A stretch of 64,000 nucleotides of DNA from Micromonospora sediminicola (GCF_900089585.1 NZ_FLRH01000003.1:1597001-1661000), one strand, 5' to 3'; shown: positions 9,003-20,830, counted from the first letter of the stretch. Program-made: numbers and translations. Notes: generated from the letters alone by a model not told the origin.

Positions 9003-10292
9003 GTGGAGAACGCGAGGGACACCTTCTGGGGACCGGACTTCCAGCAGCTCAGCGCCGTCGACCCGGAGATCGCCGAGGTGGTGTTGGGTGAGCTGGACCG
9101 GCTGCGTGGCGGCCTGCAACTGATCGCCAGCGAGAACCTCACCTCGCCGGCGGTGCTGGCCGCGCTCGGCTCCACGCTCACCAACAAGTACGCCGAGGGC
9201 TACCCCGGCCGGCGCTACTACGGCGGCTGCGCCGAGGTGGACCGCGCCGAGGAGCTCGCCGTCTCCCGGGCGAAGGAGCTGTTCGGCGCCGAGCACGCCA
9301 ACGTCCAGCCGCACTCCGGGGCGAGCGCCAACCTGGCCGCGTACGCCGCCCTGGTGCAGCCGGGCGACACGGTGCTCGCCATGGACCTGCCGCACGGCGG
9401 TCACCTGACCCACGGCAGCCGGGTGAACTTCTCCGGCAAGTGGTTCCACCCGGTCGGCTACCCGGTGCGGCCGGACACCGAGACCATCGACTACGACGAG
9501 GTGCGCGACCTGGCCCGGGCGCACCGGCCGAAGCTGATCATCTGCGGCGCGACCGCGTACCCCCGCCTGATCGACTTCGCCCGCTTCCGCGAGATCGCCG
9601 ACGAGGTCGACGCGTACCTGATGGTGGACGCCGCCCACTTCATCGGCCTGGTGGCCGGCGGCGCGATCCCGTCGCCGGTGCCGCACGCCGACGTGGTCAC
9701 CGCGACCACCCACAAGGTGCTGCGCGGCCCGCGCGGCGGCATGATCCTGTGCCGGGAGTCGCTGGCCGCCCGGATCGACAAGGGGGTCTTCCCGTTCACC
9801 CAGGGCGGCCCGCTGATGCACGCGGTCGCCGCCAAGGCGGTCGCGCTGCGCGAGGCCGCGCAGCCGGAGTTCCGCACGTACGCCGCCCAGGTGGTCGGCA
9901 ACGCCCGCGCGCTGGCCGACGGGCTGGCCGCCGAGGGCCTGCGCCCGGTCTCCGGCGGCACCGACACCCACCTGGCCCTGCTCGACCTGCGCGAGGCCGG
10001 CGTGACCGGCGCCCAGGCCGAGGCGCGCTGCGACGCCGCCGGCGTCACGCTCAACAAGAATGCGATCCCGTACGACCCGCAGCCGCCGATGGTCGCCTCC
10101 GGCATCCGGGTGGGCACCCCGAGCGTCACCACGCAGGGCATGCGCGAGGGGGAGATGCGGCGGATAGCGGCGTTGGTCGGCCGGGCGGTGCGGACCGATC
10201 CGGAGGCGCCCGGTGGCGCCGACGAGCTGGCCCGGATCGCCGCCGACGTGACCGAGCTGGTCACCGCGTTCCCGGCGTACCCCCGTGGCTGA
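9003..10292 (+). CDS. glyA: Serine hydroxymethyltransferase
   Basis: A 429-residue PLP enzyme that interconverts serine and glycine with tetrahydrofolate, feeding one-carbon metabolism. Visible are the N-terminal LIASENLTS, the glycine-rich [16 protein letters not shown], and the PLP-lysine motif [14 protein letters not shown] chose GTG 9003 ([10 protein letters not shown]) because TAGACT lies 8 nt upstream; an in-frame GTG at 8976 would put that -10 inside the gene. The stop overlaps the next membrane gene by 8 bp, so glyA leads into the ATP synthase region. Confidence 0.95.
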   Translation: MENARDTFWGPDFQQLSAVDPEIAEVVLGELDRLRGGLQLIASENLTSPAVLAALGSTLTNKYAEGYPGRRYYGGCAEVDRAEELAVSRAKELFGAEHANVQPHSGASANLAAYAALVQPGDTVLAMDLPHGGHLTHGSRVNFSGKWFHPVGYPVRPDTETIDYDEVRDLARAHRPKLIICGATAYPRLIDFARFREIADEVDAYLMVDAAHFIGLVAGGAIPSPVPHADVVTATTHKVLRGPRGGMILCRESLAARIDKGVFPFTQGGPLMHAVAAKAVALREAAQPEFRTYAAQVVGNARALADGLAAEGLRPVSGGTDTHLALLDLREAGVTGAQAEARCDAAGVTLNKNAIPYDPQPPMVASGIRVGTPSVTTQGMREGEMRRIAALVGRAVRTDPEAPGGADELARIAADVTELVTAFPAYPRG

Positions 10293-10716
10293 GCCGGGGA
10301 CGCGCGCGGCGGAGGCGGTCGCGGACCGGGGCTGGCGACTGCGTCATCTGCCCGTGCTGCTGGCCGCGGTGGCGGTCGTGGCCGCGGTGGCGGCGGTGGC
10401 CGGCGGGGTGTGGCGCGGCGCGGACGGCGCGCTCGGCGCGGCGGCCGGGGTGGCCGTCACGGCGGCCAGTTACACGCTGACGACGGTCGTGCTGGCCTGG
10501 GCGGACGCCCGGGACCCGCAGCTCGTGCTGCCGTTCGGGCTGGGCCTCTACGTGGCCAAGATGACCGCGCTGGGCGGGGTGATGGTGCTCGTCGCCTCGA
10601 CCGGCTGGCCCGGGCTGATCCCGTTCTGCGTCGGCGTCGCGGCGGGTGTCGTGGTCTGGACCGGAGTGCACATCTGGTGGTTGGCCACCGTCCACGCGCG
10701 ACGGCACGCGCGCTGA
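10285..10716 (+). CDS. Four-helix membrane protein upstream of the ATP synthase operon (AtpI-like)
   Basis: A 143-residue protein with four predicted membrane segments (about 22-42, 50-71, 80-104, 112-134) and a basic C-terminus. Size, topology and position immediately before the atp genes fit the UncI/AtpI type, which helps assemble the c-ring; identity in sequence is too weak to be sure. The GTG at 10285 overlaps the glyA stop by 8 bp, so it is co-transcribed with glyA rather than with atpB. Confidence 0.6.
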   Translation: MAEPGTRAAEAVADRGWRLRHLPVLLAAVAVVAAVAAVAGGVWRGADGALGAAAGVAVTAASYTLTTVVLAWADARDPQLVLPFGLGLYVAKMTALGGVMVLVASTGWPGLIPFCVGVAAGVVVWTGVHIWWLATVHARRHAR

Positions 10717-10824
10717 CTCGTCCCACCCTTCGGGCGACGCGCCGGTGTGTCCGCGATCGGTCATTCTCTCAGTGGCGGGGGAGGAGTACGGTGCCTCCAG
10801 ACGACTTCGCCCGCCCGTGTCCCA

Positions 10825-10859
10825 CACAACCAGGTTGTGCGGGGGGTGAGGCACAACCT
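10825..10859. promoter_or_regulatory. Three inverted CACAACC half-sites at the atp promoter
   Basis: CACAACC-a-GGTTGTG (10825-10839) is a perfect 7-bp inverted repeat, and its right half AGGTTGTGC (10832-10840) pairs again with GCACAACCT (10851-10859). The array ends about 15 bp before the TATCGT at 10875, covering the -35 position. It could be an operator or, as RNA from an upstream start, two alternative hairpins. Confidence 0.5.
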
Positions 10860-10874
10860 CTTCTGCTCGACTGA

Positions 10875-10880
10875 TATCGT
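10875..10880 (+). promoter_or_regulatory. Candidate -10 of the ATP synthase operon
   Basis: TATCGT lies 10 nt before the ATG at 10891, giving a 5' leader of at most a few nucleotides. No Shine-Dalgarno sequence precedes that ATG, which supports a near-leaderless start. Confidence 0.5.
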
Positions 10881-10890
10881 TCGCCCCGTC

Positions 10891-11127
10891 ATGGCCGGTG
10901 ACCAGAAACCCCCCAACACTGGCGGCCCGGGCGACGTTCCGTCCGGTGCCGGTCAGGGTTGGACCGCGCTCTCATACCTCATCGGAGGCATGCTCGTCTG
11001 GGGTTTCATCGGCTGGTTGGTCGACCGTTGGCTCGATACCGGCGGCATCGCCACCGGCATCGGGGTCGTGCTCGGCATGGCCGGGGGCATCATCCTGGTC
11101 GTCCGCCGGCTGGGCACGCCTACATAG
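10891..11127 (+). CDS. atpZ: AtpZ/AtpI family ATP synthase accessory protein
   Basis: A 78-residue protein. After a Gly/Pro-rich N-terminus there are two membrane helices (about 27-45 and 50-70) with the family motif GWLVDRWLDTGGIATGIGVVLG. It is the small protein commonly found before atpB; proposed roles are c-ring assembly and cation transport. I start at ATG 10891 because a longer upstream reading frame would run through the inverted repeats and the -10 element. atpB follows after 11 bp. Confidence 0.82.
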   Translation: MAGDQKPPNTGGPGDVPSGAGQGWTALSYLIGGMLVWGFIGWLVDRWLDTGGIATGIGVVLGMAGGIILVVRRLGTPT

Positions 11128-11138
11128 GAAGGGACGCG

Positions 11139-11936
11139 GTGTTCGGACAGGCGAACGTCCTGGCTCAGGGCCAGGCGGAATTCCCACCGAGCGTGGGGGA
11201 CTTCTACCTGCCCAGCATCCTGCCCTGGGGTGCGGAGAACTCGTACTGGTTCACCAAGATCACGGCGATGGTGTGGGTCGCCGTCGGTATCTTGATCATC
11301 TTCTTCCTGGTCAGCTACCGGAACCCGCAGCTGGTTCCCACCAAGAAGCAGTGGTTCGCCGAATCCATCTACGGCTTCGTGCGCAACAACATCGCGGTGG
11401 ACATGATCGGGCACGCGGGGGTGCGGTTCGCGCCGTACTTCACCACGCTCTTCTGCTTCATCCTGCTGACGAACTTCTTCGCGATCGTGCCGTTCTTCCA
11501 GATCTCGCCGAACTCGCACATCGCCTTCCCGGCCTTCCTCGCCGTGATCAGCTACGTGATGTTCAACTACGTCGGCATCCGGCACCACGGCTTCGTGAAG
11601 TACTTCAAGAACTCTCTGGTTCCGCCGGCGCCCTGGTTCATCCTGCCGCTGCTGATCCCGATCGAGCTCTTCTCGACCTTCATCGTCCGGCCGTTCTCGC
11701 TGGCCGTCCGTCTCTTCGCGAACATGTTCGCCGGCCACATGCTCCTGCTGGTCTTCACGCTCGGCGGGTTCGCCATGATCAGCGCCAACGCCTGGCTGGC
11801 GCCGGTCTCGGTGCTGTCCTGGACGATGACGATCGCGCTGACCTTCCTCGAGTTCCTGGTGATCTGTCTGCAGGCGTACGTCTTCACGGTGCTGACCGCC
11901 AGCTACGTGCAGGGCGCCCTCGCCGACGAGCACTGA
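11139..11936 (+). CDS. atpB: ATP synthase Fo subunit a
   Basis: A 265-residue membrane stator subunit that provides the two proton half-channels. The essential arginine is in SLAVRLFANMFAGHML, near position 190. At least five membrane helices are evident. The start GTG 11139 has AGGAAGGGA 5-13 nt upstream; the frame stays open further upstream but only in a basic, repetitive sequence that shadows atpZ. It acts with subunits b and c in proton-driven rotation. Confidence 0.95.
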   Translation: MFGQANVLAQGQAEFPPSVGDFYLPSILPWGAENSYWFTKITAMVWVAVGILIIFFLVSYRNPQLVPTKKQWFAESIYGFVRNNIAVDMIGHAGVRFAPYFTTLFCFILLTNFFAIVPFFQISPNSHIAFPAFLAVISYVMFNYVGIRHHGFVKYFKNSLVPPAPWFILPLLIPIELFSTFIVRPFSLAVRLFANMFAGHMLLLVFTLGGFAMISANAWLAPVSVLSWTMTIALTFLEFLVICLQAYVFTVLTASYVQGALADEH

Positions 11937-11973
11937 TCCGATCTTCCGCACCAACCGTTGTCGTCCCGCGTGA

Positions 11974-12240
<267 letters not shown>

Positions 12241-12270
12241 TCCAGCCCCCCTTCGACCGGGAGGTCTTCC

Positions 12271-12810
12271 ATGTTCTTCCTCGCCGCTGAGGGTGGTGAG
12301 ACGACCCACAACCCGATCATCCCTGTCTGGGAGGAGATCGTGGTCGGCGGGATCGCCTTCATCGTGCTCTGCTTCGTGCTGATGAAGTTCGTCTTCCCGC
12401 GCATGGAGCAGACGTTCCAGGCCCGGGTCGACGCGATCGAGGGTGGCATCAAGCGCGCCGAGGCCGCCCAGGCCGAGGCCAACCAGCTGCTCGAGCAGTA
12501 CCGGGCGCAGCTCGCGGAGGCGCGTACCGACGCCGCCAAGATCCGTGACGACGCGCGGGCCGACGCCGAGGGCATCCGTCAGGACATCCTCGCCAAGGCG
12601 CGCGAGGAGTCCGACCGGGTCATCGCCGCAGGCAAGGAGCAGCTCGCCGCCGAGCGGGCCACCATCGTGCGCGAGCTGCGCACCGAGGTCGGCACCATCG
12701 CGGTGGACCTGGCCAGCAAGATCGTCGGTGAGTCGCTGGCCGACGAGGCGCGTCGCAAGGGCACCGTCGACCGGTTCCTGAGCGGTCTCGAGAGCACGGG
12801 GGCCCGCTGA
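12271..12810 (+). CDS. atpF: ATP synthase Fo subunit b
   Basis: A 179-residue peripheral stalk protein. One membrane helix (about 24-45, VVGGIAFIVLCFVLMKFVF) is followed by a long Ala/Glu/Arg-rich coiled coil, ending near IVGESLADEARRKGTVDRFL. It links subunit a to the F1 head through delta. The stop overlaps the atpH ATG by one base (TGATG), indicating translational coupling. Confidence 0.95.
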   Translation: MFFLAAEGGETTHNPIIPVWEEIVVGGIAFIVLCFVLMKFVFPRMEQTFQARVDAIEGGIKRAEAAQAEANQLLEQYRAQLAEARTDAAKIRDDARADAEGIRQDILAKAREESDRVIAAGKEQLAAERATIVRELRTEVGTIAVDLASKIVGESLADEARRKGTVDRFLSGLESTGAR

Positions 12811-13631
12811 TGCAGGCCGCCAGCCGGGAGTCGTACTCCGCCGGGGCCGAGCGCCTCGACGCGTACGTCCGCGGCGCGGAGCCGTCGGCGGTGGCCTCCA
12901 CCGCCGACGACATCCTCTCCGTCGCCGCTCTGCTGCGGCGCGAGCCGCGGCTGCGCCGGGCGCTGTCCGACCCGGCCCGTCCGGGCGCGGACCGTGCCGG
13001 GTTGCTCGGCGACATGCTGCGCGGCCGGATCGGCGCGGAGGCGCTCGACCTGGTCGCCGCGCTGGTCTCCGGTCGTTGGTCGGCCCCGTCCGAGCTGCTC
13101 GACGGCGTCGAGCGGCTCGGCGTGGAGGCGCTCCTGGCGAGCGCCGACTCCGCCGGCGAGCTGGGCGAGGTCGAGGACGAGCTGTTCCGCTTCGGGCAGG
13201 TCGTCTCCGGCTCCACCGAGCTGTCCAACGCGCTCTCCGACCCGATGGCCCCGGCCGAGCGGCGGGCCGGCCTGACCGGCCAGCTGCTCGACGGCAAGGC
13301 CCGCCCGGTCACCGTCCGCCTCGTCGAGGCCGCGCTCGCCGGCTTCGGGGGACGCTCCTTCATCGGGGCGCTCACCCGGCTGGTCGAGCTGGCCGCCGAC
13401 CGGCGGGACCGGCAGGTCGCGTACGTGACCGTGGCGGCCCCGCTGACCGACGAGGAGGAGCGACGCCTCGGTGCCCGCCTCTCCGAGATGTACGGTCGGG
13501 AGGTGTCCGTCAAGCAGACGGTCGACCCCGACGTGCTCGGCGGGGTGCGCGTACGGGTCGGCTCCGACCTGTACGACGGCACCGTCCTGCGCCGCCTCAA
13601 CGAGACCCGCAACGCGCTCGCGAAGCGCTGA
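12810..13631 (+). CDS. atpH: ATP synthase F1 subunit delta
   Basis: A 273-residue protein. The family core (EVEDELFRFGQVVSGSTELSNAL and the C-terminal VSVKQTVDPDVLGGVRVRVG) is at the C-terminal side, and about 90 extra N-terminal residues make it longer than the 178-residue E. coli delta, as is common in high-GC actinobacteria. It clamps the F1 head to the b stalk. It overlaps atpF by 1 bp. Confidence 0.94.
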   Translation: MQAASRESYSAGAERLDAYVRGAEPSAVASTADDILSVAALLRREPRLRRALSDPARPGADRAGLLGDMLRGRIGAEALDLVAALVSGRWSAPSELLDGVERLGVEALLASADSAGELGEVEDELFRFGQVVSGSTELSNALSDPMAPAERRAGLTGQLLDGKARPVTVRLVEAALAGFGGRSFIGALTRLVELAADRRDRQVAYVTVAAPLTDEEERRLGARLSEMYGREVSVKQTVDPDVLGGVRVRVGSDLYDGTVLRRLNETRNALAKR

Positions 13632-13716
13632 CCAGCGTCTTAGCAGCCCTGATTCGACGCCATCGGACCGGTCGGTACTAGGTATCCCGGGCCCCTGAAC
13701 TTTAAGGAAGCAGAGG

Positions 13717-15369
13717 ATGGCCGAGCTGACCATCTCGACGGAGGAGATCCGCGGCGCCCTGGAGCGCTACGTCTCCTCCTACACGGCCGACGTCTCCCGT
13801 GAGGAGGTCGGCACCGTCGCCGACGCCGGCGACGGCATCGCCCACGTCGAGGGTCTGCCCTCGACCATGACCAACGAGCTCCTGGAGTTCGAGGACGGCA
13901 CGCTCGGCGTGGCCCTGAACCTCGACGTCCGGGAGATCGGTGTCGTCGTCCTCGGTGACTTCGGCGGGATCGAAGAGGGCCAGCGCGTCAAGCGCACCGG
14001 CCGGGTGCTCTCCGTGCCGGTCGGTGACGCGTTCCTCGGCCGCGTGGTCAACGCGCTCGGCGAGCCGATCGACGCCCTCGGCGACATCGCCAACGAGGGC
14101 TACCGCGAGCTGGAGCTGCAGGCCCCGAACGTGATGGCCCGGCAGTCCGTCTTCGAGCCGCTGCAGACCGGCATCAAGGCCATCGACGCGATGACCCCGG
14201 TCGGCCGTGGCCAGCGTCAGCTGATCATCGGTGACCGGAAGACCGGCAAGACCACGGTCGCGCTGGACGCCATCCTGAACCAGCGGGACAACTGGCGCTC
14301 CGGCGACCCGACGAAGCAGGTCCGCTGCATCTACGTCGCGATCGGCCAGAAGGCCTCCACCATCGCCTCCATCAAGGGGACGCTGGAGGAGGCCGGCGCG
14401 ATGGAATACACCACCATCGTCGCCTCCCCGGCCTCCGACCCGGCCGGCTTCAAGTACCTCGCGCCCTACACCGGCTCGTCCATCGGACAGCACTGGATGT
14501 ACGGCGGCAAGCACGTCCTGATCGTCTTCGACGACCTGAGCAAGCAGGCCGAGGCGTACCGGGCCGTGTCGCTGCTGCTGCGCCGCCCGCCGGGCCGTGA
14601 GGCCTACCCGGGTGACGTCTTCTACCTGCACTCCCGCCTGCTGGAGCGCTGCGCGAAGCTCTCCGACGAGCTGGGCGGCGGCTCGATGACCGGCCTGCCG
14701 ATCATCGAGACCAAGGCGAACGACATCTCGGCGTTCATCCCGACCAACGTCATCTCGATCACCGACGGTCAGATCTTCCTCGAGACCGACCTGTTCAACC
14801 AGGGCGTCCGGCCGGCCATCAACGTCGGTACCTCGGTCTCCCGGGTCGGCGGCGCCGCGCAGGTGAAGCCGATGAAGAAGGTCGCCGGCTCGCTGCGGCT
14901 CAACCTGGCCCAGTTCCGTGAGCTGGAGGCGTTCGCCGCCTTCGCCTCCGACCTGGACCGCGCCTCGCAGAACCAGCTCGCCCGTGGTTCCCGCCTGGTC
15001 GAGCTTCTCAAGCAGCCGAACTACTCGCCGTACCCGGTCAACGAGCAGGTCGTCTCCGTCTGGGCCGGCACCGAGGGCAAGCTGGACGACGTCCCGGTCG
15101 GCGAGGTCCGCCGCTTCGAGTCGGAGTTCCTCCAGTACCTCCGGCACAAGCACGAGGGCGTGCTGGCCGCGATCGCGGACAACAAGTGGGGCGACGACAT
15201 CATCGCTTCGCTGGACTCGGCCATCAGCGAGTTCAAGCAGGTCTTCCTGGGCAAGGAGGACGAGGTCCGGGTCAACGACGCGCCGGCGCAGCCGCTGGAG
15301 GGTGAGCAGACCCGCGAGACGGTCACCCGCTTCCGCGACGGCAGCACCGACCGCCCGGCCGAGAGCTGA
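13717..15369 (+). CDS. atpA: ATP synthase F1 subunit alpha
   Basis: A 550-residue nucleotide-binding, mostly non-catalytic F1 subunit. Walker A is GDRKTGKT (within [14 protein letters not shown]), and the alpha signature [17 protein letters not shown] is intact. The C-terminus extends past the helical domain with an Asp/Arg-rich tail of about 40 residues, as in other actinobacteria. The ATG at 13717 has AAGGAAG upstream. Confidence 0.97.
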   Translation: MAELTISTEEIRGALERYVSSYTADVSREEVGTVADAGDGIAHVEGLPSTMTNELLEFEDGTLGVALNLDVREIGVVVLGDFGGIEEGQRVKRTGRVLSVPVGDAFLGRVVNALGEPIDALGDIANEGYRELELQAPNVMARQSVFEPLQTGIKAIDAMTPVGRGQRQLIIGDRKTGKTTVALDAILNQRDNWRSGDPTKQVRCIYVAIGQKASTIASIKGTLEEAGAMEYTTIVASPASDPAGFKYLAPYTGSSIGQHWMYGGKHVLIVFDDLSKQAEAYRAVSLLLRRPPGREAYPGDVFYLHSRLLERCAKLSDELGGGSMTGLPIIETKANDISAFIPTNVISITDGQIFLETDLFNQGVRPAINVGTSVSRVGGAAQVKPMKKVAGSLRLNLAQFRELEAFAAFASDLDRASQNQLARGSRLVELLKQPNYSPYPVNEQVVSVWAGTEGKLDDVPVGEVRRFESEFLQYLRHKHEGVLAAIADNKWGDDIIASLDSAISEFKQVFLGKEDEVRVNDAPAQPLEGEQTRETVTRFRDGSTDRPAES

Positions 15370-15373
15370 TCCG

Positions 15374-17748
<2,375 letters not shown>

Positions 17749-17766
17749 GAGCCCGATCACATCCAC

Positions 17767-17800
17767 GAAGGCCGCCCCGACGATTGTCGGGGCGGCCTTC
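17767..17800 (+). terminator. Strong terminator after atpD
   Basis: A perfect 15-bp stem, GAAGGCCGCCCCGAC (17767-17781) with its complement at 17786-17800, and a GATT loop, 18 bp after the atpD stop. No long T-run follows. It separates the atp operon from the downstream LCP gene and atpC. Confidence 0.85.
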
Positions 17801-17967
17801 GCCTGTTCAGGGCGCCTCCCTACCAGATGCCCGGTTCACCGGCAAGCGGTTCGCCGACGCGCGCGGTACCGTTCCTGACACGACTTCACATCCCGACCGT
17901 CGATCTCTGCAACGAAACGGACCCCCGCGCCCGTCTCCTCTTCGTGGCGCGACGATTGGAGATGCTC

Positions 17968-19104
17968 GTGGGTAAGGGCGACACGGATCGCGGCAAGCGG
18001 TCCATGTGGCGTGGCGTGCCCCGGTGGGCCCGCGTCAGCACCATCCTCGGCATCGTCATGATGGTGCTCAGCGGCTCGGTGCTGGTGGGCTACCACGCCC
18101 TGGTCGCCCGCTACGAGGGCTCAGTCGGCAAGGGCGACCTCTTCGGCGACCAGGCGGCCGGCGCGACGGAGAAGAAGAGCGACATCAAGGGGCCGCTCAA
18201 CATCCTCCTGGTCGGCGTGGACCCCCGGACCGCGACAGCCCGCCCGCTCTCCGACTCGATCATGATCCTGCACGTACCGGCCGGCATGGACCGCGGCTAC
18301 CTCTTCTCGCTCCCGCGCGACCTGCGGGTGGAGATCCCGGCCTTCCCCAAGGCCGACTACGCCGGCGGCACCGACCGGATCAACGCCGCCATGTCCCACG
18401 GCAGCAACGTGCCGGGCAAGAACCCGAGCGCGGCGCAGGGCTTCGAACTGCTCGCGAAGACCGTCCAGCAGGTCACCGGCATCAAGCGCTTCGACGCCGG
18501 CGCCATCATCAACTTCAGCGGGTTCAAGAAGATCGTCGACGCCATGGGCGGCGTCGACATGTACATCGAGCGGGACGTCAAATCCGAGCACCTCAAGCCG
18601 GACGGCTCGGCCCGCCAGCTCAAGCCCGGCGGCGGGGGCTACCTCGGCCCGCAGGCCCGGTACGAGAAGGGCAACGCCCACCTGAACGGCTGGCAGGCCC
18701 TGGACTACGTGCGGCAGCGCTACCCGAAGAACGGTGTGCCGGACGCGGACTACGGCCGGCAGCGGCACCAGCAGCAGTTCGTCAAGGCGATGGTGAGCCA
18801 GGCGTTCAGCGCCGACGTGGTGGCCAACCCGATCAAGCTGGACCGGGTGCTGCGCGCGGCCGGGCAGTCGCTGATCTTCAACGGCCGGGGCAACAGCGTG
18901 GTCGACTTCGGTGTGGCGCTGAAGGGCATCCGCCCCGACGCGATCGAGACGATCAAGCTGCCGGGCGGCCCGATCGGCAGCGGCAGCGCCTACCGCGGTG
19001 AGCAACTGCTGCCCCCGGCCGACGACTTCTTCGCGGCCCTGCGGGCCGAGCAGTTGGACGCGTTCCTGCTGGAGCACCCCGACTTCAAGCAGAAGACCAA
19101 GTAG
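17968..19104 (+). CDS. LytR-CpsA-Psr (LCP) family cell-wall glycopolymer ligase
   Basis: A 378-residue type II membrane protein. A cytoplasmic basic segment is followed by a membrane helix (VSTILGIVMMVLSGSVLVGYH) and an extracellular LCP domain with NILLVGVDPR, DSIMILHVP, LFSLPRDLRVEIP, GGVDMYIERDV and LDYVRQRYP, including the conserved Arg/Asp residues that bind the polyprenyl pyrophosphate. Such proteins attach glycopolymers to peptidoglycan. I chose GTG 17968 because TTGGAG lies about 6 nt upstream; ATG 17962 is too close to that site. It sits between atpD and atpC, an unusual position. Confidence 0.87.
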   Translation: MGKGDTDRGKRSMWRGVPRWARVSTILGIVMMVLSGSVLVGYHALVARYEGSVGKGDLFGDQAAGATEKKSDIKGPLNILLVGVDPRTATARPLSDSIMILHVPAGMDRGYLFSLPRDLRVEIPAFPKADYAGGTDRINAAMSHGSNVPGKNPSAAQGFELLAKTVQQVTGIKRFDAGAIINFSGFKKIVDAMGGVDMYIERDVKSEHLKPDGSARQLKPGGGGYLGPQARYEKGNAHLNGWQALDYVRQRYPKNGVPDADYGRQRHQQQFVKAMVSQAFSADVVANPIKLDRVLRAAGQSLIFNGRGNSVVDFGVALKGIRPDAIETIKLPGGPIGSGSAYRGEQLLPPADDFFAALRAEQLDAFLLEHPDFKQKTK

Positions 19105-19150
19105 CCTGAGCGGGTGCGGGGCCGTCGTGGCCCGGCTCTCACCACCCGCG

Positions 19151-19180
19151 TTGGGTGGGCGGCGGAGGCGCGACTAGACT
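19151..19180 (+). promoter_or_regulatory. Promoter of the detached atpC
   Basis: TTGGGT (19151-19156) and TAGACT (19175-19180) with an 18-bp spacer. A start near 19187 would leave a short leader containing the AAGGAG ribosome site at 19203-19208 and the GTG at 19214. Confidence 0.55.
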
Positions 19181-19213
19181 TTCGGCAATCCGCCGCCGCA
19201 GCAAGGAGACAGC

Positions 19214-19492
19214 GTGGCACAGCAGCTTCACGTCGAGCTCGTAGCCGTCGAGGAGAAGGTCTGGACCGGCGAGGCCGAGATGGTCGTCGCCCGGACGACC
19301 GAGGGTGAGCTTGGTGTGCTGCCGGGGCACGCGCCCCTGCTCGGCCAGCTCGCGGAGCCCAGCCAGGTGCGTATCAAGCAGGCCGGTGGCCAGCAGGTCG
19401 CGTACGACGTCGCCGGCGGCTTCCTGTCGGTGACCGGCGAGGGCGTGACCGTCCTGGCCGAGAGCGCCACCCCGGCCACCCCGGCCCGCTGA
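19214..19492 (+). CDS. atpC: ATP synthase F1 subunit epsilon, short form lacking the C-terminal helices
   Basis: A 92-residue protein. The N-terminal beta-sandwich is complete (ELVAVEEKVWTGEAEMV, GELGVLPGHAPLLGQL, GGFLSVTGEGVTVLAESA) and contacts gamma and the c-ring. It ends soon after, with ATPATPAR, where E. coli (138 residues) and mycobacterial (121 residues) epsilon continue into a C-terminal helical domain that can inhibit ATP hydrolysis. The next gene begins 12 bp later, leaving no room for a frameshifted tail. It has its own promoter and AAGGAG site, separated from atpD by a terminator and the LCP gene. Confidence 0.93.
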   Translation: MAQQLHVELVAVEEKVWTGEAEMVVARTTEGELGVLPGHAPLLGQLAEPSQVRIKQAGGQQVAYDVAGGFLSVTGEGVTVLAESATPATPAR

Positions 19493-19504
19493 GCCGACCC
19501 GCCG

Positions 19505-19960
19505 ATGGAGATCGTCGAAGGGATCGGAATCGGCGTCGCGGTCGTCGTCGTCGCGCTTCTGGTTCTCTTCGTCCGGCGGGCTCTGTTCACCCGTAGCGGG
19601 GGCATCATCCGGCTGAGCGTCCGGGTCACCACGGTGCTCGACGGTCGTGGATGGTCCCCCGGCTTCGGTCGCTTCGTCGGCGACGAACTCCGCTGGTACC
19701 GCATGTTCAGCTTCGCGCTCCGCCCGAAGCGGGTGCTCTCCCGCAAGGGGCTCGCGGTGGAGCGGCGCCGGTTGCCCGAAGGGCAGGAGCGCTTCTCCAT
19801 GCCGTCCGACTGGGTGATCCTCCGCTGTACCAGTCACCACGCTCCGGTCGAGATCGCCATGGCGCGCTCCACGGTCACCGGATTCCTCTCCTGGCTCGAG
19901 GCCGCCCCTCCGGGGGCGGTCTCGCCGCGTCTGGCCTCCCAGGACTGGCCCGCCGCCTGA
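19505..19960 (+). CDS. DUF2550 domain membrane protein
   Basis: A 151-residue protein. One N-terminal membrane helix (about 5-25) is followed by a cytoplasmic PH-like domain with GDELRWYRMFSFALRPKRVLSR and SDWVILRCTSHHAPVEIAMA. This family follows atpC in many actinobacteria (for example Rv1312 after Rv1311); the function is unknown. It begins 12 bp after the atpC stop and is almost certainly co-transcribed with it. Confidence 0.88.
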   Translation: MEIVEGIGIGVAVVVVALLVLFVRRALFTRSGGIIRLSVRVTTVLDGRGWSPGFGRFVGDELRWYRMFSFALRPKRVLSRKGLAVERRRLPEGQERFSMPSDWVILRCTSHHAPVEIAMARSTVTGFLSWLEAAPPGAVSPRLASQDWPAA

Positions 19961-20133
19961 CCCCGGCCACCGTCCGAGCGGTCCGAGCGACTCCACCGCG
20001 GCGAGGTGGCGGCATCACCACCGACCGGACACGACCGCCTCCCCGTCGTGGCGCTCCGCCTCCGCACGCGGGCGCCGCTTCCGTCCCGGCAGGCACGGCT
20101 TCCGTCCCGGTCTCGGTACCGAGCGAGTCATCG

Positions 20134-20187
20134 CGAGATCTTGGAAGCTGAGCGCCCTCCTGAGGGCCCTTACCTTCCAAGATCTCG
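20134..20187. repeat. Nested palindrome (GATCTTG type)
   Basis: Perfect 14-bp arms CGAGATCTTGGAAG (20134-20147) and CTTCCAAGATCTCG (20174-20187) enclose a second hairpin GCCCT...AGGGC (20154-20158/20163-20167). It lies about 170 bp after the DUF2550 stop and may end that transcript. The outer bases resemble the palindrome at 7420-7486. Confidence 0.6.
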
Positions 20188-20249
20188 CCCTGTCGCCATG
20201 CGCCCGCGTCTCACCCCGCCCCCGCCCCTCCCTCCTCGACCGACTGGTT

Positions 20250-20304
20250 GATCAAGGAGTGTGCGTAGTGCCTCCGGGCGATCGTCGACACAAACTCCTT
20301 GATC
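20250..20304. repeat. GATCAAGGAGT palindrome
   Basis: Perfect 11-bp arms GATCAAGGAGT (20250-20260) and ACTCCTTGATC (20294-20304) with a 33-bp loop, in the non-coding stretch between DUF2550 and the lysozyme-like gene. Confidence 0.6.
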
Positions 20305-20322
20305 GACGTGCCGTGGGGGTGG

Positions 20323-20830
20323 TGGGTGGAACGTGGCGGGGGTCGGGAGGCACCCGTGGTGATCCACTCGCGGGGTTGGCTTGCGCCGGGGGGAACGGTG
20401 TGGGTGTCTGCGGGGGCGGGACACCCCATGGCGTTCCACCCAACCCGTGGGGCTGCCGGCGTTGGACGGAACGCCGTGGGCGTCTCCACGGCCGGGACAC
20501 ACACCCACAGCGCTCCACCGATGGGGCTGGCATGCGCTGGGTGGAACGTCATGGGTGTCTCGGCGGCCGGGATGCACCCATGGGGTTCCACTGACGGGGT
20601 TGGCGGCCGCTGGGTGGATCGTCATGGGTGTCTCGGCGGCCGGGATGCACCCATGGGGTTCCACTGGCCGGGTTGGCGGCCGCTGGGTGGATCGTCATGG
20701 GTGTCTCCGCGGCCGGGATGCCCCCATGGTGTTCCACCGGCCGGGTTGGCGGCCGCTGGGTGGAACGTCACGGGTGTCTGCGGGTGTCTGCGGGTGTCTG
20801 CGGGTGTCCGGATGCACCCGTGGGCTTTCA
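20323..20830. repeat. Tandem array of about seven 73-bp repeats
   Basis: The phrase TGGGTGGAAC/ATC begins at about 20323, 20387, 20463, 20538, 20611, 20684 and 20757. The last four starts are exactly 73 bp apart; earlier copies are degenerate (64-76 bp). Each late unit carries ATGGGTG...CACCCAT inverted arms around CTCGGCGGCCGG, so each can form a hairpin. A 10-bp microrepeat CGGGTGTCTG occurs four times at 20771-20810. The period is not a multiple of three, so the long open frames here are not convincing genes. There are no unique spacers, so it is not CRISPR. The remaining parts of the 19961-21179 gap (20880-21179 and 19961-20130) show nothing recognisable. Confidence 0.8.

Noticed and set aside
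19493..19504. Frameshift that would hide a longer epsilon C-terminus
   Set aside because: Only 12 bp separate atpC from the next gene, and that gene's own start and sequence are well preserved, so there is no lost tail.
20323..20830. CRISPR array
   Set aside because: The units follow each other without unique spacers and there are no cas genes.
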